Shown: positions 7,505 through 17,018 of the stretch, piece by piece
Layout of the letters: every line of letters starts with the position of its first letter
How positions within the stretch are numbered: position 1 is the first letter of the stretch
Source: Pseudomonadales bacterium
Lineage (GTDB): Bacteria; Pseudomonadota; Gammaproteobacteria; Pseudomonadales; Halieaceae
Reading direction: 5' to 3'
DNA length: 64,000 nt
NCBI GenBank assembly: GCA_024234855.1
Contig: JACKNN010000001.1
Coordinates: 682,001-746,000 of the forward strand
Made by a program: the position numbers and the translations under genes
The notes under the pieces: model-generated
Told to the model about the DNA's origin: nothing
Database searches by the model: none
Seen by the model: only the letters and a program-made list of their open reading frames with translations

Positions 7505-9244
7505 CTAGGCCACCAGGTTTCGCTCCACCGCATCCAGGAATCCGTACATGTCGACGATGGTCTCGGCGGCCGGGTCCTGGGTCTTGCCCTTCAGGTCGCC
7601 GGTGATGACGCCCTGGGCGACGGTCTCGATCAGCGCCTCTTTGAGGTTGTTGGAATAGTCGGCCAGGGCCTGGTTGTCCTCTCGCTGGGCCAGGGTTTCC
7701 AGGGCGTTGGCCACGGCGTAGATCAGGGCCGAGGAATTGAAATGCGCTTCCCTGCCGTCGGTTGCCAGGTACCTGAGGTAGAGGTCGTGGGCGGTGCCGT
7801 GGGGTGCCTCGTACAGCATGGTGCCGTCCTTGCTTTCTATAATGGAACTGGCGGTGGCCAGGCTGCCGCCCAGGGCGGCAGAGATATCCGAGAAGATATC
7901 GCCATCGAGGTTCTGCGCCGGGTACAGGGCATTCCTGGGCGGATCGGTGATCATCTTCTTCAGCTGGCTGGAGGGACGCATGATCATGAAAGATGGCGGC
8001 TGGGTGCCGGCTTTTGCCAGCGCGTGGCGCACATCGGTAATGGCGGTGCTGAACACCTCGTCGTATTCCATATATTCGCGTTTCAGGCCGAAGTAGACCT
8101 CCTTGCCCTTGCGCGAGGCATCGCGAAACACCTGGCTGACCCAATCGGTGATCGCCTGCAGGTCGTTGGACATCAGCAGCACCGGGTCGTTTTTCTTGAC
8201 CCTGCGGGCGTGTTTCTCGTCGCCATCGACGATCACCTTGAGAATGCCGTCCTCCTCCATCGGCATATTGAAGCTGCCGTACTGGTCGCCGCCGCCGGCG
8301 CTCATGCGCGACAATGACACGTGGTGCTTGCGGTTGGGGATACCGAAGCGCTTCAGCTCCCCCACCAGTTTGTACAGCTTCCTGCCGGTGGTGTTGTCCG
8401 GCACGCCCCACAGGGCGCGCTCGGGCGGGTTGGCGACGATACGCGCGGCCTGGGCATCGATCAGTTCGTAGTAATAGTGTAGCCCCGCCTGCTCGAAACG
8501 CTCCCGGTAGTCGGCGTGGTACACCGCTTCGATGGCGCTGCGCATCACCCCGTCATAGCCCGCGATTACCGTATCTTTCAGGCCCAGGTAGGCGTCGCGC
8601 CCCTCGTCGAGCGCGCGCCGGAAGAAGGCGTGGGCCCAGGCTGTGACGTCATCGATATCATTGGTCGCCAGCAACCAGGGATCGCCCTTGTTGATTGTGC
8701 GTCGGTGCAGTTCCACCGGGTCGCCACTGGCGCCGACGAAAATAAGCTTGAGTACCCCGGTGGCCTTGGACAGCTCGTTGTGGCTGTGCTTGATCCCGCC
8801 GCCCTCCATGGTCATCACCTCGATATCGCGGCCGATCCAGTCGGGGGGATTGATCTGCAGATTGCGAAACTGGATATCCTCGCGCGTGATATTGCCGCCT
8901 ATACCCTTGCGGATCGCGCCGTTGGGTGACTTGGTTGCGAGTTTGTCGAGTTCAGCTTCTTTGATAGCGGGATACTTTGCCAGCAACTCGTCCAGCTGCT
9001 GGCGGTTGACGGTCATGCCGGCATTCTTGACACCCACGCCGTGGGTCTTCAAGGCGGCAATGGCGGCGCGAACGGCCTCGCCGTTGGTGCTGAGACGATT
9101 CTCGGCGGTGAGGTCGATCTCCACCAGGCGGATATCCAGGCGGCTGGTCACAAACTGCTCCAGGATTCGCTCGAAAGCGACCTGGGCCATTTCATCCCCA
9201 TGGAGGATGACCAGGGGGTTCTGGACCCGAATTTTGCCGTTCAT
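7505..9244 (-). CDS. icd: NADP-type isocitrate dehydrogenase with internal duplication
   Basis: The 579-residue protein resembles the roughly 400-residue dimeric, eukaryote-like NADP isocitrate dehydrogenase: KIRVQNPLVILHGDEMA at the N terminus, substrate loop KSPNGAIRK (105-113), LGLKDTV (Lys223), YYELIDAQAA (Asp263), metal site NLDGDIFSD (445-453) and EAPHGTAHD (479-487). The extra length is explained by an internal repeat: residues about 161-280 (GVLKLIFV, NKGDPWLLATND, ANPPERALW) recur at about 331-441 (GILKVIVD, KKNDPVLLMSND, TDPPRNALY). Copy two carries the GDQY loop that copy one lacks, while copy one keeps the usual Lys/Asp. ATG 9244 has CAGGAGA upstream; longer frames are not needed. 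It oxidises isocitrate to 2-oxoglutarate, matching the citrate synthase nearby. Confidence 0.85.
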   Translation of the reverse strand: MNGKIRVQNPLVILHGDEMAQVAFERILEQFVTSRLDIRLVEIDLTAENRLSTNGEAVRAAIAALKTHGVGVKNAGMTVNRQQLDELLAKYPAIKEAELDKLATKSPNGAIRKGIGGNITREDIQFRNLQINPPDWIGRDIEVMTMEGGGIKHSHNELSKATGVLKLIFVGASGDPVELHRRTINKGDPWLLATNDIDDVTAWAHAFFRRALDEGRDAYLGLKDTVIAGYDGVMRSAIEAVYHADYRERFEQAGLHYYYELIDAQAARIVANPPERALWGVPDNTTGRKLYKLVGELKRFGIPNRKHHVSLSRMSAGGGDQYGSFNMPMEEDGILKVIVDGDEKHARRVKKNDPVLLMSNDLQAITDWVSQVFRDASRKGKEVYFGLKREYMEYDEVFSTAITDVRHALAKAGTQPPSFMIMRPSSQLKKMITDPPRNALYPAQNLDGDIFSDISAALGGSLATASSIIESKDGTMLYEAPHGTAHDLYLRYLATDGREAHFNSSALIYAVANALETLAQREDNQALADYSNNLKEALIETVAQGVITGDLKGKTQDPAAETIVDMYGFLDAVERNLVA

Positions 9245-9418
9245 TAGATCTCCTGAGATGAGCTGGGGCCCGCGCGGGATTCCCGGGCGGCAGTTGGCTC
9301 GCACTGAAAACGTCAGAAGATATTCTTTATCGGCGTATTTTGAAAGCCCGACTTTGGTGGGGAGGGCGGGGCAGGTGTCCCGATTGATCGCCTGTCCGCC
9401 GCCCGGCTTGCTTCAGCG

Positions 9419-10789
9419 CTATCTGGTCACGCCGTAATGTGCAGCGGTTCTATCGAGGGCCTCACCCAGTTTTTCCACCAGGATATCGATTTCGTCGGTG
9501 GTGGAAATCAAGGGCGGCGCCATAATCATCGCGTCGCCGGTCTGGCGCACCATCAGGCCGCCGGTGTTGGCGGTATCGCGACAGAAGACCGCGCTCTCGG
9601 AGTTCGGTGCCAGGCGCTCACGCGAACCCTTGTCGCGCACCAGTTCCACCGCTGCGAACATGCCGCGACCGCGCACCTCGCCGACGATGCGGTGATCCGC
9701 CAGTTCCCGCAGGCGGCGCTGGAAGTAAGGTGCGATATCCCGGGCGCAGGTCTCGATAATATTGCTCTCGCGCAGGATGCGCAGGGTTGCCAGGCCGGCG
9801 GCGCAGCTGACGGGGTGGCCGGAGTAGGTCAGGCCATGGGCGAACTCGCCGCCGTGGGTAAGCAGCACGTTGGCTATGCGGTCGCCCACCATCACGCCGC
9901 CCAGGGGGATGTAGCCATTGGTAACGCCCTTGGCGAAGGTCAGCAGGTCGGGCTCGAGGTCGTAGGTCTCGCAGCCGAACCAGTTGCCGGTGCGGCCAAA
10001 GCCACAGATGACCTCGTCCATCACCAGCAGGATATCCCGCTCGCGGCAGATGCGCTTGATCTCGGGCCAGTAGGTATCGGGGGGAATGATCACGCCACCG
10101 GAGCCCTGTACGGGTTCGGCGATAAATGCCGCGACCTTGTCCTGGCCCAGCTCGTCTATCTTCGCTTCCAGCTCTCGGGCCACGCGCAGCCCGAACGCCG
10201 CGGGGCTGTCGTCGCCCCCTTCGACGAACCAGTGGGGCTGGTTGATATGGTGTACATAGTCCAGGCCGTTGGTCTGGGCGTGCATGGCGCTCATGCCACC
10301 CAGGGAGGCGGCGGCGATGGTCGAGCCGTGGTAGGCGTTGCGGCGGCTGATAATGTTTTTCTTCTCCGGCTTGCCCAGCAGGCCGTAGTAACGCTGGATC
10401 AGGCGTATATTGGTGTCGTTGGCCTCGGAGCCGGAATTGGTAAAGAACACGTGGTTGAACTGCGGCGGCGTGACTTCCACCAACGCCCTGGCCAGTTCCA
10501 CCGCAGGCTGGTTGGAACACTTGAAAAAATTATTGTAGAAGGGCAACTCCTGCAGCTGGGCGTAGATCGCATCCTTGATGCTCTGCTGGCTATACCCCAG
10601 GTTGCAGCACCAGAGCCCCGACATGCCATCCAGCATTTTGTGGCCGTCGCTGTCATAGATATAGATGTGTTCGGCCCTGGAAACGATGCGCCCGCCCTTT
10701 TTGCTGTAGTCCTGCAGGTCGGTGAACGGGTGGAGGTGGTGAGCCTGGTCCAGCTGTTGTAGCTGGTGGGTCTTGGCTGTGGTATCCAT
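9419..10789 (-). CDS. spuC: class III aminotransferase, SpuC-like (putrescine-pyruvate type)
   Basis: The 456-residue PLP enzyme closely follows the SpuC pattern: LHPFTDLQDYSKKG, DGMSGLWCCNLGY, ELPFYNNFF, FFTNSGSEANDTN, the Asp of DEVICGFGRTGNW and the Schiff-base lysine in FAKGVTNGYIPLGG. SpuC-type enzymes transfer the amino group of putrescine or related diamines to pyruvate, giving 4-aminobutanal and alanine. It is divergently transcribed from a gamma-glutamylputrescine synthetase-like gene, with 162 bases between the two starts that contain a LuxR-type dyad, which supports the polyamine role. Other omega-amine donors (for example taurine or beta-alanine) remain possible. Confidence 0.85.
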   Translation of the reverse strand: MDTTAKTHQLQQLDQAHHLHPFTDLQDYSKKGGRIVSRAEHIYIYDSDGHKMLDGMSGLWCCNLGYSQQSIKDAIYAQLQELPFYNNFFKCSNQPAVELARALVEVTPPQFNHVFFTNSGSEANDTNIRLIQRYYGLLGKPEKKNIISRRNAYHGSTIAAASLGGMSAMHAQTNGLDYVHHINQPHWFVEGGDDSPAAFGLRVARELEAKIDELGQDKVAAFIAEPVQGSGGVIIPPDTYWPEIKRICRERDILLVMDEVICGFGRTGNWFGCETYDLEPDLLTFAKGVTNGYIPLGGVMVGDRIANVLLTHGGEFAHGLTYSGHPVSCAAGLATLRILRESNIIETCARDIAPYFQRRLRELADHRIVGEVRGRGMFAAVELVRDKGSRERLAPNSESAVFCRDTANTGGLMVRQTGDAMIMAPPLISTTDEIDILVEKLGEALDRTAAHYGVTR

Positions 10790-10902
10790 GGGCGTTTCTC
10801 TGTATCAACGGTGGCTTGGACGACCGGGCTACCCTCTGGTGGTATGGCACCCTGGTGCGTGGCATCGTTTAATAGTGTGACATAGACACCACACCTGGGA
10901 AT

Positions 10903-10918
10903 TACCCCTAAAGTGGTG
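10903..10918. promoter_or_regulatory. 7-2-7 LuxR/NarL-type dyad in the spuC-puuA divergent promoter
   Basis: TACCCCT-AA-AGTGGTG: two inverted heptamers (TACCCCT and, on the other strand, CACCACT) with a two-base spacer. The heptamer fits the TACYYMT consensus known for NarL-type helix-turn-helix proteins. On the spuC strand, TATTAA/TCTATG -10-like sequences follow about 27-39 bases downstream. Similar dyads lie at 12369-12384 and 19117-19132. The binding protein is inferred, possibly the LuxR regulator at 21855-22691. Confidence 0.5.
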
Positions 10919-10951
10919 GTTTGAGTGCCGGCGGCACCAGGACAGCAGGCG

Positions 10952-12301
10952 ATGGCCGATAACAACGATATTCTACAGGTCTTTCTGGCCGAACACCCGG
11001 ACGTCGAAATTTTTGAAATAATACTCCCCGACGTCTGTGGCGGCTTGCGGGGCAAGTGGTTGACGCGCGACAAGATGCACAAGGCGATGGCGGGAGAGCT
11101 GAAAATGCCACTGAGCTCGCTGGCGTTTGATGTGTGGGGGCGGGACGCGGAAATACTGGTATTTGAGACGGGTGATGGTGACGGTTTCTGTGAACCCGAT
11201 GTGCGGACGCTGGCCGTCGCACCCTGGTTGGACCGGCCGACGGCCCAGGTAATTATCTCGATGCGCGAGGTCAACGGCGAACCCTGCGCCTATGATACCC
11301 GGCATATATTGCAGTCGCTGATGGATCGTTTCGCCGCCCTCGGGTTGACGCCTGTGGTGGCCACCGAGATGGAGTTTCACCTGTTTCGCGACGAGTTTGA
11401 CACCTTCGGCCAGCCAGTTCATACCCAGACGGATTGCGTGGGCGGCCGCCTGGCGGGCGGGCAGACGTATGGCATCGACGCAATGGAAGGTATGGCCGGG
11501 CTGATGCATGCCATCCGCGACGCCTGCATCGCGCAAAACCTGCCTGTCGATACGCTGATCAAGGAGTCCGGCCCGTCCCAGTACGAGATCAACCTCTACC
11601 ACAACCCCGATGCCCTGGTAGCGGCCGACCAGGCCATGATGCTGCGCCGGGTGATAAAAGGCCTGGCCCGCAAACACGGCCTGAGGGCCACGTTCATGGC
11701 TAAGCCCTTCGGGCAGCTGGCGGGCAACGGCATGCATGTGCACTGCAGTTTGCTGGATGCCTGCGGCAACAATGCCTTTGACGACGGCAGCGGCAGGGGT
11801 AATGCGCTGCTGCGACAGGCCGTGGCCGGATGCCTGGCAGGCATGGCCGACAGCATGTTGCTGTTCGCACCCAACCTGAATTCCTACCGCCGCTTCCAAC
11901 GGGGGACTTATGCGCCGCTGACGCCCTGCTGGGGTTACGAGAATCGCACCGTATCGGTGCGTATACCCGCTGATGTGCCCCATGCGACCCGGATTGAACA
12001 CCGGGTGCCCGGTGCGGATGCGAATCCTTACCTGGTGATCGCGGCAATCCTGGGCGGGATGTTGCACGGTATAGAAAACAAGCTGCAGGCGCCGCAACCG
12101 CTGGAGGGCAATGCCTATGAGTTGCTGGAACCCACGCTGCCCCGGTACTGGCCGGATGCCCTGGCCCGCTTCGAACAGTCGGATTTCGTCCGCGACACCT
12201 TCGGCGGCACGTTCCAGCACGTTTATTCGGTACTCAAGCACCAGGAGATGGCGGATTTCGACTGCCAGGTGACGCCGCTGGAATACGACGCCTGCTTATA
12301 G
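10952..12301 (+). CDS. puuA: glutamine synthetase-family gamma-glutamylputrescine synthetase
   Basis: The 449-residue protein has a glutamine synthetase fold with the features of the PuuA/SpuI branch, which ligates glutamate to putrescine using ATP rather than making glutamine. Visible are the short beta-grasp domain, VVATEMEFHLF (metal and glutamate site), GPSQYEINLYHN, the KPFGQLAGNGMHVHCSLLD stretch and RIEHRVPGADANPYLVIAAIL. It lacks the adenylylation-loop Tyr context of housekeeping GlnA. The frame opens at GTG 10925, but ATG 10952 has AGCAGG five bases upstream. It faces spuC head-to-head and precedes a TonB receptor. The exact amine acceptor (putrescine, ethanolamine or other) is inferred from neighbours. 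Confidence 0.82.
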   Translation: MADNNDILQVFLAEHPDVEIFEIILPDVCGGLRGKWLTRDKMHKAMAGELKMPLSSLAFDVWGRDAEILVFETGDGDGFCEPDVRTLAVAPWLDRPTAQVIISMREVNGEPCAYDTRHILQSLMDRFAALGLTPVVATEMEFHLFRDEFDTFGQPVHTQTDCVGGRLAGGQTYGIDAMEGMAGLMHAIRDACIAQNLPVDTLIKESGPSQYEINLYHNPDALVAADQAMMLRRVIKGLARKHGLRATFMAKPFGQLAGNGMHVHCSLLDACGNNAFDDGSGRGNALLRQAVAGCLAGMADSMLLFAPNLNSYRRFQRGTYAPLTPCWGYENRTVSVRIPADVPHATRIEHRVPGADANPYLVIAAILGGMLHGIENKLQAPQPLEGNAYELLEPTLPRYWPDALARFEQSDFVRDTFGGTFQHVYSVLKHQEMADFDCQVTPLEYDACL

Positions 12302-12368
12302 CGCCGGTTCATACCCCGGTTGGCTTGGGATTGAGGCCGGCGAACGGGCGGCTCGCCGCAAGCAATAA

Positions 12369-12384
12369 CTACACTTTAGTGGTA
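12369..12384. promoter_or_regulatory. 7-2-7 LuxR/NarL-type dyad upstream of the TonB receptor
   Basis: CTACACT-TT-AGTGGTA with the right heptamer reading TACCACT on the other strand. A -10-like TATTAT lies at 12398-12403, so the dyad centre would sit around the -35 to -42 region, the position of a class II activator. The receptor start is 95 bases downstream. See also 10903-10918 and 19117-19132. Confidence 0.5.
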
Positions 12385-12478
12385 TGGGCTCCGGGCGTAT
12401 TATTCGCTACGGTCAATGGGGCTGATACCATCAATGCCCGTGTGGGCATTTTAACCAGGGGACAGGGGATCTGAAATC

Positions 12479-14869
12479 ATGGCTGCATGCGCGCAACCCG
12501 CCAGCAAAAAGTTCGTACATAAACACCGATTGGCCGCTGCGGTCTCGGCCGTGGTCATGGCTTCAGCGGTGCCCGGTCCGGCAGCGGCGCAGATGCTGGA
12601 GGAAGTGATCGTCACCGCCACCAAGCGTTCCGAGTCTGTCATGGACGTGCCGCTGGCGATCACCGCCATTTCGGGCAAGATGATACAGGCGGCCAACCTC
12701 GATAATGTGAAGGATTTGATCGCATTCACCCCGGGGGTTACCGGCAACTCCAAGGACAGTTTTATCGATGTTGTCAGCGTGCGGGGTATCATCACCAACG
12801 ACTTCGGGGTGGGCGGGGACCCCTCCATCGGCCTGTACAAAAATGGCCTGTACCAGGGCCGCAACGGTTCGGCGGTCACCAGCCTTTACGATATCGAGCG
12901 GGCCGAAGTGCTGCGCGGTCCCCAGGGTTTCCTGTTCGGTCGGGGCGCGATTTCCGGTGCCATGAACATCATCACCAATACACCCAACACCGAGAGCCCG
13001 GGTGGTTACGCGGAAGTGGACGTGGCGGAGCGGGACCACCTGATGGGAGAGGGTGCGGTCAACGTCCCCGTCACCGACCAGATAGCGTTCCGCGTTGCCG
13101 CCTACCACTCAGAGGAAGACGGCTATATCAAGAACCGTTACGAGGGCCTGCAGAGCAACAAGTACGGTGGCCATAACACCGACGCCGTGCGTTTTTCCGG
13201 CCTGTTCGAGACGGACAAGCTCACCGTCAACCTGATGGTGGAGTATGAAAACCGCAACCAGTCCGGCAGCATCTACGTGCCGACCGGCAAGGGCGAGGGC
13301 TACGAGAACGAGACCGCGATCTGGGGTGACCTGGGCTATCCAGCCCCCGACGAGGTGATCAATAGTGATATGAGCCTGGGCAACCGGGACAACTCCGAGG
13401 TGACCAGCTACGGCCTGCAGGTGGATTATGACCTGGACTTCGCCACGTTTACTTCCGTCACCGGCTACCGCGACCACACCTTCAGCTACGCCGAGGATTT
13501 TGATGGCCTGCCCATCGTGCTCAACAGCTACGGCCAGGACCAGAGCGGGGATTATTTCGAGCAGGAACTGCGCCTGGTCTCCAACAGTGACGGCCCGCTC
13601 AGCTGGTATGCGGGGGTCTCCTACTACCAGGAGCATATCGACGCCGACCTCAAGCAGGAGATGGGCGAGGATGTCTGGTGCTCCATCTACTGGACCCAGG
13701 AGGAGACGACCTGCCAGGACCTGTTTGACTATTACAAGGGTTACGCCGAGTACTACCCCGACGGCGACTACGTCCAGTACTTCTACGACTATTTCGGCAC
13801 CTTCGACTGGCAGGGCAGCCCCACCGGGGACATGCTCGACGCCAACCGCGCCCACGGCAAGTATAACGGCTACGCCGCTTACCTCGACCTGGGCTACGAG
13901 TTCAGTGAGCGCTGGGACGCCAATCTCGGCGTGCGCTACACCCGGGACGAAAAGGACTTTTCCAACTACGTATACCCGAGCATGAGCCCGGTGCTGGGCA
14001 ACCGTGCAGCGCTGGGATTCTCCACCCCGGAGGGGGCAGTAAGCGACTCCAGGACCTGGGATCACTTCACCCCCAGGGTGATTGTCAACTACCACCCCTC
14101 GGTTGATACACTGCTGTTTGGTAGCGTCACCACCGGCTACAAGTCCGGCGGCTTCAATTCCTTCGGCGTGACGCCCGCCGGGCCCTATGGCTCTACCGTG
14201 GCTATCCCGGGTGAGTACAAGCCCTCGTCCTACAGCCCCGAAACGTCCACCTCCTATGAACTGGGCTACAAGGGCGACCTGTTCCAGGGCAATACCCGGG
14301 TGACCGCCAACGTGTTCTATTACCAGTACAAGGACATGCAGGTGACTTACTTTGACGGCGCGGCGATCCAGGCTGACAACGTCGGCAAGCTGGATGGCTG
14401 GGGTTTCGAGGGATCTATCAGCCAGGGGCTGGGCGAATACTTCGAACTGAATTCCGGTATCGCCTGGTTTGACAGTGAGGCCAATGAGCTGCAAAAAATC
14501 TGCGACGGCACCGACGTGTGTGAGGACCAGGCCATTCCCTGGGCGCCCGAGTGGTCGGGGCACGTGGCGCTGATAGGCAACTATGAGATCGCCGAGGGCG
14601 AGCTGTTCGGCATGGCGGCCTACCACTTCCAGACCAAGCAGGAGGCCGGCTGGGAACCGGACAGCTTCAGCGTCTCCGGTTATGGCGAACTCAACCTCAG
14701 CCTTGGCTACCGACTGGGCAAGTACTCGGTCACGGCCTATGTCGACAACGCGACCGATGAGGACTACTACGACGGCGGTGGCAACGGCGATTCGGTATTC
14801 GTGGCCTTCCAGTTCGGTCCCAGCAGGCCTCGCACCGTGGGCATGAAGCTGGCGATGGATTTCGAATAA
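12479..14869 (+). CDS. TonB-dependent outer membrane receptor
   Basis: A 796-residue outer-membrane barrel of the CirA/FecA class. After a signal peptide ending near AAAQM the TonB-box region reads LEEVIVTATKRSESVMDVP, followed by the plug domain (DLIAFTPGVTG, RAEVLRGPQGFLFGRGA, ISGAMNIITN) and many amphipathic barrel strands ending with FQFGPSRPRTVGMKLAMDFE. Such receptors import large or scarce substrates using the proton gradient. The substrate is unknown; the flanking polyamine and amidohydrolase genes suggest a nitrogenous compound, perhaps an acylated or guanidino amine. A dyad at 12369-12384 is its likely control site, and a strong terminator follows at 14889-14918. Confidence 0.92.
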   Translation: MAACAQPASKKFVHKHRLAAAVSAVVMASAVPGPAAAQMLEEVIVTATKRSESVMDVPLAITAISGKMIQAANLDNVKDLIAFTPGVTGNSKDSFIDVVSVRGIITNDFGVGGDPSIGLYKNGLYQGRNGSAVTSLYDIERAEVLRGPQGFLFGRGAISGAMNIITNTPNTESPGGYAEVDVAERDHLMGEGAVNVPVTDQIAFRVAAYHSEEDGYIKNRYEGLQSNKYGGHNTDAVRFSGLFETDKLTVNLMVEYENRNQSGSIYVPTGKGEGYENETAIWGDLGYPAPDEVINSDMSLGNRDNSEVTSYGLQVDYDLDFATFTSVTGYRDHTFSYAEDFDGLPIVLNSYGQDQSGDYFEQELRLVSNSDGPLSWYAGVSYYQEHIDADLKQEMGEDVWCSIYWTQEETTCQDLFDYYKGYAEYYPDGDYVQYFYDYFGTFDWQGSPTGDMLDANRAHGKYNGYAAYLDLGYEFSERWDANLGVRYTRDEKDFSNYVYPSMSPVLGNRAALGFSTPEGAVSDSRTWDHFTPRVIVNYHPSVDTLLFGSVTTGYKSGGFNSFGVTPAGPYGSTVAIPGEYKPSSYSPETSTSYELGYKGDLFQGNTRVTANVFYYQYKDMQVTYFDGAAIQADNVGKLDGWGFEGSISQGLGEYFELNSGIAWFDSEANELQKICDGTDVCEDQAIPWAPEWSGHVALIGNYEIAEGELFGMAAYHFQTKQEAGWEPDSFSVSGYGELNLSLGYRLGKYSVTAYVDNATDEDYYDGGGNGDSVFVAFQFGPSRPRTVGMKLAMDFE

Positions 14870-14888
14870 GCGCTCGCCTGAAACAGAA

Positions 14889-14918
14889 AACCCGCTACGG
14901 CCGTAGCGGGTTTTTTTT
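14889..14918 (+). terminator. intrinsic terminator after the TonB receptor, probably bidirectional
   Basis: Perfect palindromic stem CCCGCTACGG / CCGTAGCGGG (14891-14910) followed by eight Ts (14911-14918). An AAAA tract on the other side gives a TTTT-CTG-TTT tail on the minus strand, so it may also end the convergent amidohydrolase transcript whose stop is at 14940. Confidence 0.93.
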
Positions 14919-14939
14919 GGCCGGGTTATACGCCGTCAG

Positions 14940-16949
14940 TTATTGCCCCTGGCGATAGACCTGCCTGCCGTCAAACCAGGTTTCCAGCACCCGGGTGTCG
15001 GAAATCCCGGCTGTCCTGCCCTCGTTGGCGAGGGCGATGATATCCCGGTCGAGAATGATGAAGTCCGCCTTTTTGCCGGTTTCCAGCGAACCGGTGATAT
15101 CCGCCTGCTGCATCATGCGGGCGCCGTTGATCGTGTAGGCATCGATCGCATCCAGTATACCTATGCCCTCGCTGGCGTTGAGCGGGCCGTCACCGTCATC
15201 GCGGGTCACGGCCATCTCGATGTTGTGGAACGGCATGGGGTCGGCGCTGACGACCGGCGCGTCGGAGCCCGCCGCCAATACCCCGCCGGCGTCGAGAATC
15301 CAGCGCGCCGGGTAGGCCTGTTGCATGTAGTAGTTGGCGGGGTTGTACATGGCCTGCAGCGAGCTGATCCTGTCGACGAAGGGAATCACGGTGGCATCGT
15401 AGCCGAAATCGCGTGTCGCCCATGAATAGGTGAATACCACGGGAATTTTAAGCGCCGCTATGCGCACACCGTCTTCCGGTGACACCAGCTGGGCGTGGGC
15501 GATACTGTGGCGGTTGGTGGCTGGTTTGCCGGTGGTGACAGCGGCAATGGCGTCGGTGGCGACCTGCACGGCCCGGTCGCCAATGGCGTGAAAGTGTACG
15601 CTGAAATCGTTGGCCACCGCGGCGTTGAGGAAGCGCCGGGTGGTTTGGTCCGATTGCGTGGTTACGCCCCGGTAGCGAAGGCATTGTGCAGGATAGAATC
15701 CGTTGCTGGCATTGAAGGCCGCGGTTTCGCTCTGGCTCAGGGGCTGATCGCCCCGCGCGAGAAGTGCTTTACAGGCCTCGCTGTCCGGATCGACGTAGCC
15801 GGCCAGGCCCAGTTCACCCGTAGCCGGGTCCAGCCTGAACAACGGTTGGTAGAAATTCCGCAACTGGGCGCCGTTGGGCAGGCCCGGCGGTGCGGACAGG
15901 GGGTTGCCCTCGAGCACACCGTCGACGAAGTATTTGAGCTGGTCCGCCTTGATATTATCCACCGCGGCGTATTTGTCGCGGGTGGCTCTTGCCTGCACCA
16001 TGATGGCTTCAACATCCACCTCGTCATCCCCACCCTTGTAATCGTCAGGCTCGTAGTACTGGGCCAGGGTTACCCGCAAAGAGAGCGCGCCATCCGCCGC
16101 CAGCTTGTCGTAAACCGGGGAGAGCTCAGGGTAGTAGGCCGCCTCCAGCAGTGAGGTGATGCCGCGGCGGTTAAACCACCCCGGTATCTGGCCCGCCTCG
16201 GGAATCAGTGCCGCGAGGTTCATCAGGACAGCGCGGCTGACGCCCAGGCGCAGGTACACGGTTTCATGCACTTCGCCGTTGGGTTCGCCGCTGGCGTCGA
16301 CGCCGATGTAGGGCGCCAGGTCGCGGAACTGACCCGGCAACGTGGCAGCGCTCAGCCCGATCTGCTCGCCCGCCGGGTTGCGAGCCAGGGCCAGCCCCGC
16401 GGAGTTGGTCGCGAAATGATGGGAATCGCTGTTTTCCAGCAATACGGGGGATGCACCGGCAGCGCGATCCAGTGCCTGGCGCAGCGTTGTCAGGTTATCC
16501 GCCGGCTTGTTGCCATCGGTAAAATTCCAGTTCTTGACGATCAGCCATTCGCCGGGGGGAGTGGCCAGGCGATCCAGGCAGGCGCCGACAAACACCGCCA
16601 GTTCAGCCAGGTTCAGGGCCTGGTCTTGAAGGTCACACTTGTCGATTTGTATGGTTTCTACCGGGTGGACGTGGGCGTCGTGCAGGCCGGGCAGTACCCG
16701 CTTGCCCTGCAGGTCGGTCACGAGGGTGTCGGCGCCGATCCATGCGCTGGCCGCCTCGCTGTCTCCCACAAACACGATACGGTCCCCGCTCACAGCAATC
16801 GCGCCGGCAGTGTGACGGCCGGCGTCGGCGGTATAAATGGCGCCGTTGAGAAACACATGGTCCGCCGCGGGAGTGACCTCGTCATGGCAGCCCCACAGCG
16901 CGCAGGTAATGGCAATGGCGAGGGTCAGGGGCGAAAGCGACGATTTCAT
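14940..16949 (-). CDS. exported amidohydrolase, YtcJ-like (Amidohydro_3), paralog 1
   Basis: A 669-residue metal-dependent hydrolase with a lipoprotein-like signal (LTLAIAITCALWGC). The amidohydrolase fold is recognised by GAIYTADAGRHTAGAIAV, KRVLPGLHDAHVHPVE (metal His pair), KYFVDGVLEGNPLS, VHFHAIGDRAV, HSIAHAQLV, LAAGSDAPV and DAYTINGARMM, ending with GKKADFIILDRDI. YtcJ-type proteins act on amide or related bonds of largely unknown substrates. It is a close paralog of the gene just upstream on the same strand (69 bases away), so the two arose by tandem duplication and are probably co-transcribed. Membrane anchoring next to a TonB receptor suggests periplasmic processing of the imported compound. 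Confidence 0.85.
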   Translation of the reverse strand: MKSSLSPLTLAIAITCALWGCHDEVTPAADHVFLNGAIYTADAGRHTAGAIAVSGDRIVFVGDSEAASAWIGADTLVTDLQGKRVLPGLHDAHVHPVETIQIDKCDLQDQALNLAELAVFVGACLDRLATPPGEWLIVKNWNFTDGNKPADNLTTLRQALDRAAGASPVLLENSDSHHFATNSAGLALARNPAGEQIGLSAATLPGQFRDLAPYIGVDASGEPNGEVHETVYLRLGVSRAVLMNLAALIPEAGQIPGWFNRRGITSLLEAAYYPELSPVYDKLAADGALSLRVTLAQYYEPDDYKGGDDEVDVEAIMVQARATRDKYAAVDNIKADQLKYFVDGVLEGNPLSAPPGLPNGAQLRNFYQPLFRLDPATGELGLAGYVDPDSEACKALLARGDQPLSQSETAAFNASNGFYPAQCLRYRGVTTQSDQTTRRFLNAAVANDFSVHFHAIGDRAVQVATDAIAAVTTGKPATNRHSIAHAQLVSPEDGVRIAALKIPVVFTYSWATRDFGYDATVIPFVDRISSLQAMYNPANYYMQQAYPARWILDAGGVLAAGSDAPVVSADPMPFHNIEMAVTRDDGDGPLNASEGIGILDAIDAYTINGARMMQQADITGSLETGKKADFIILDRDIIALANEGRTAGISDTRVLETWFDGRQVYRQGQ

Positions 16950-17018
16950 GCGGTCAAATCCAGCTGGCGGTAATGGCCAATTTTACTCGCAAATACCTGT
17001 TGGCGCCGTGACCCCCTA

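Noticed and set aside
13109..14626. Long open frame antisense to the TonB receptor (505 codons, minus strand)
   Set aside because: High GC makes the frame opposite a real gene stay open; the translated product is low-complexity Val/Gly/His-rich and matches no family, while the plus-strand receptor is unambiguous.
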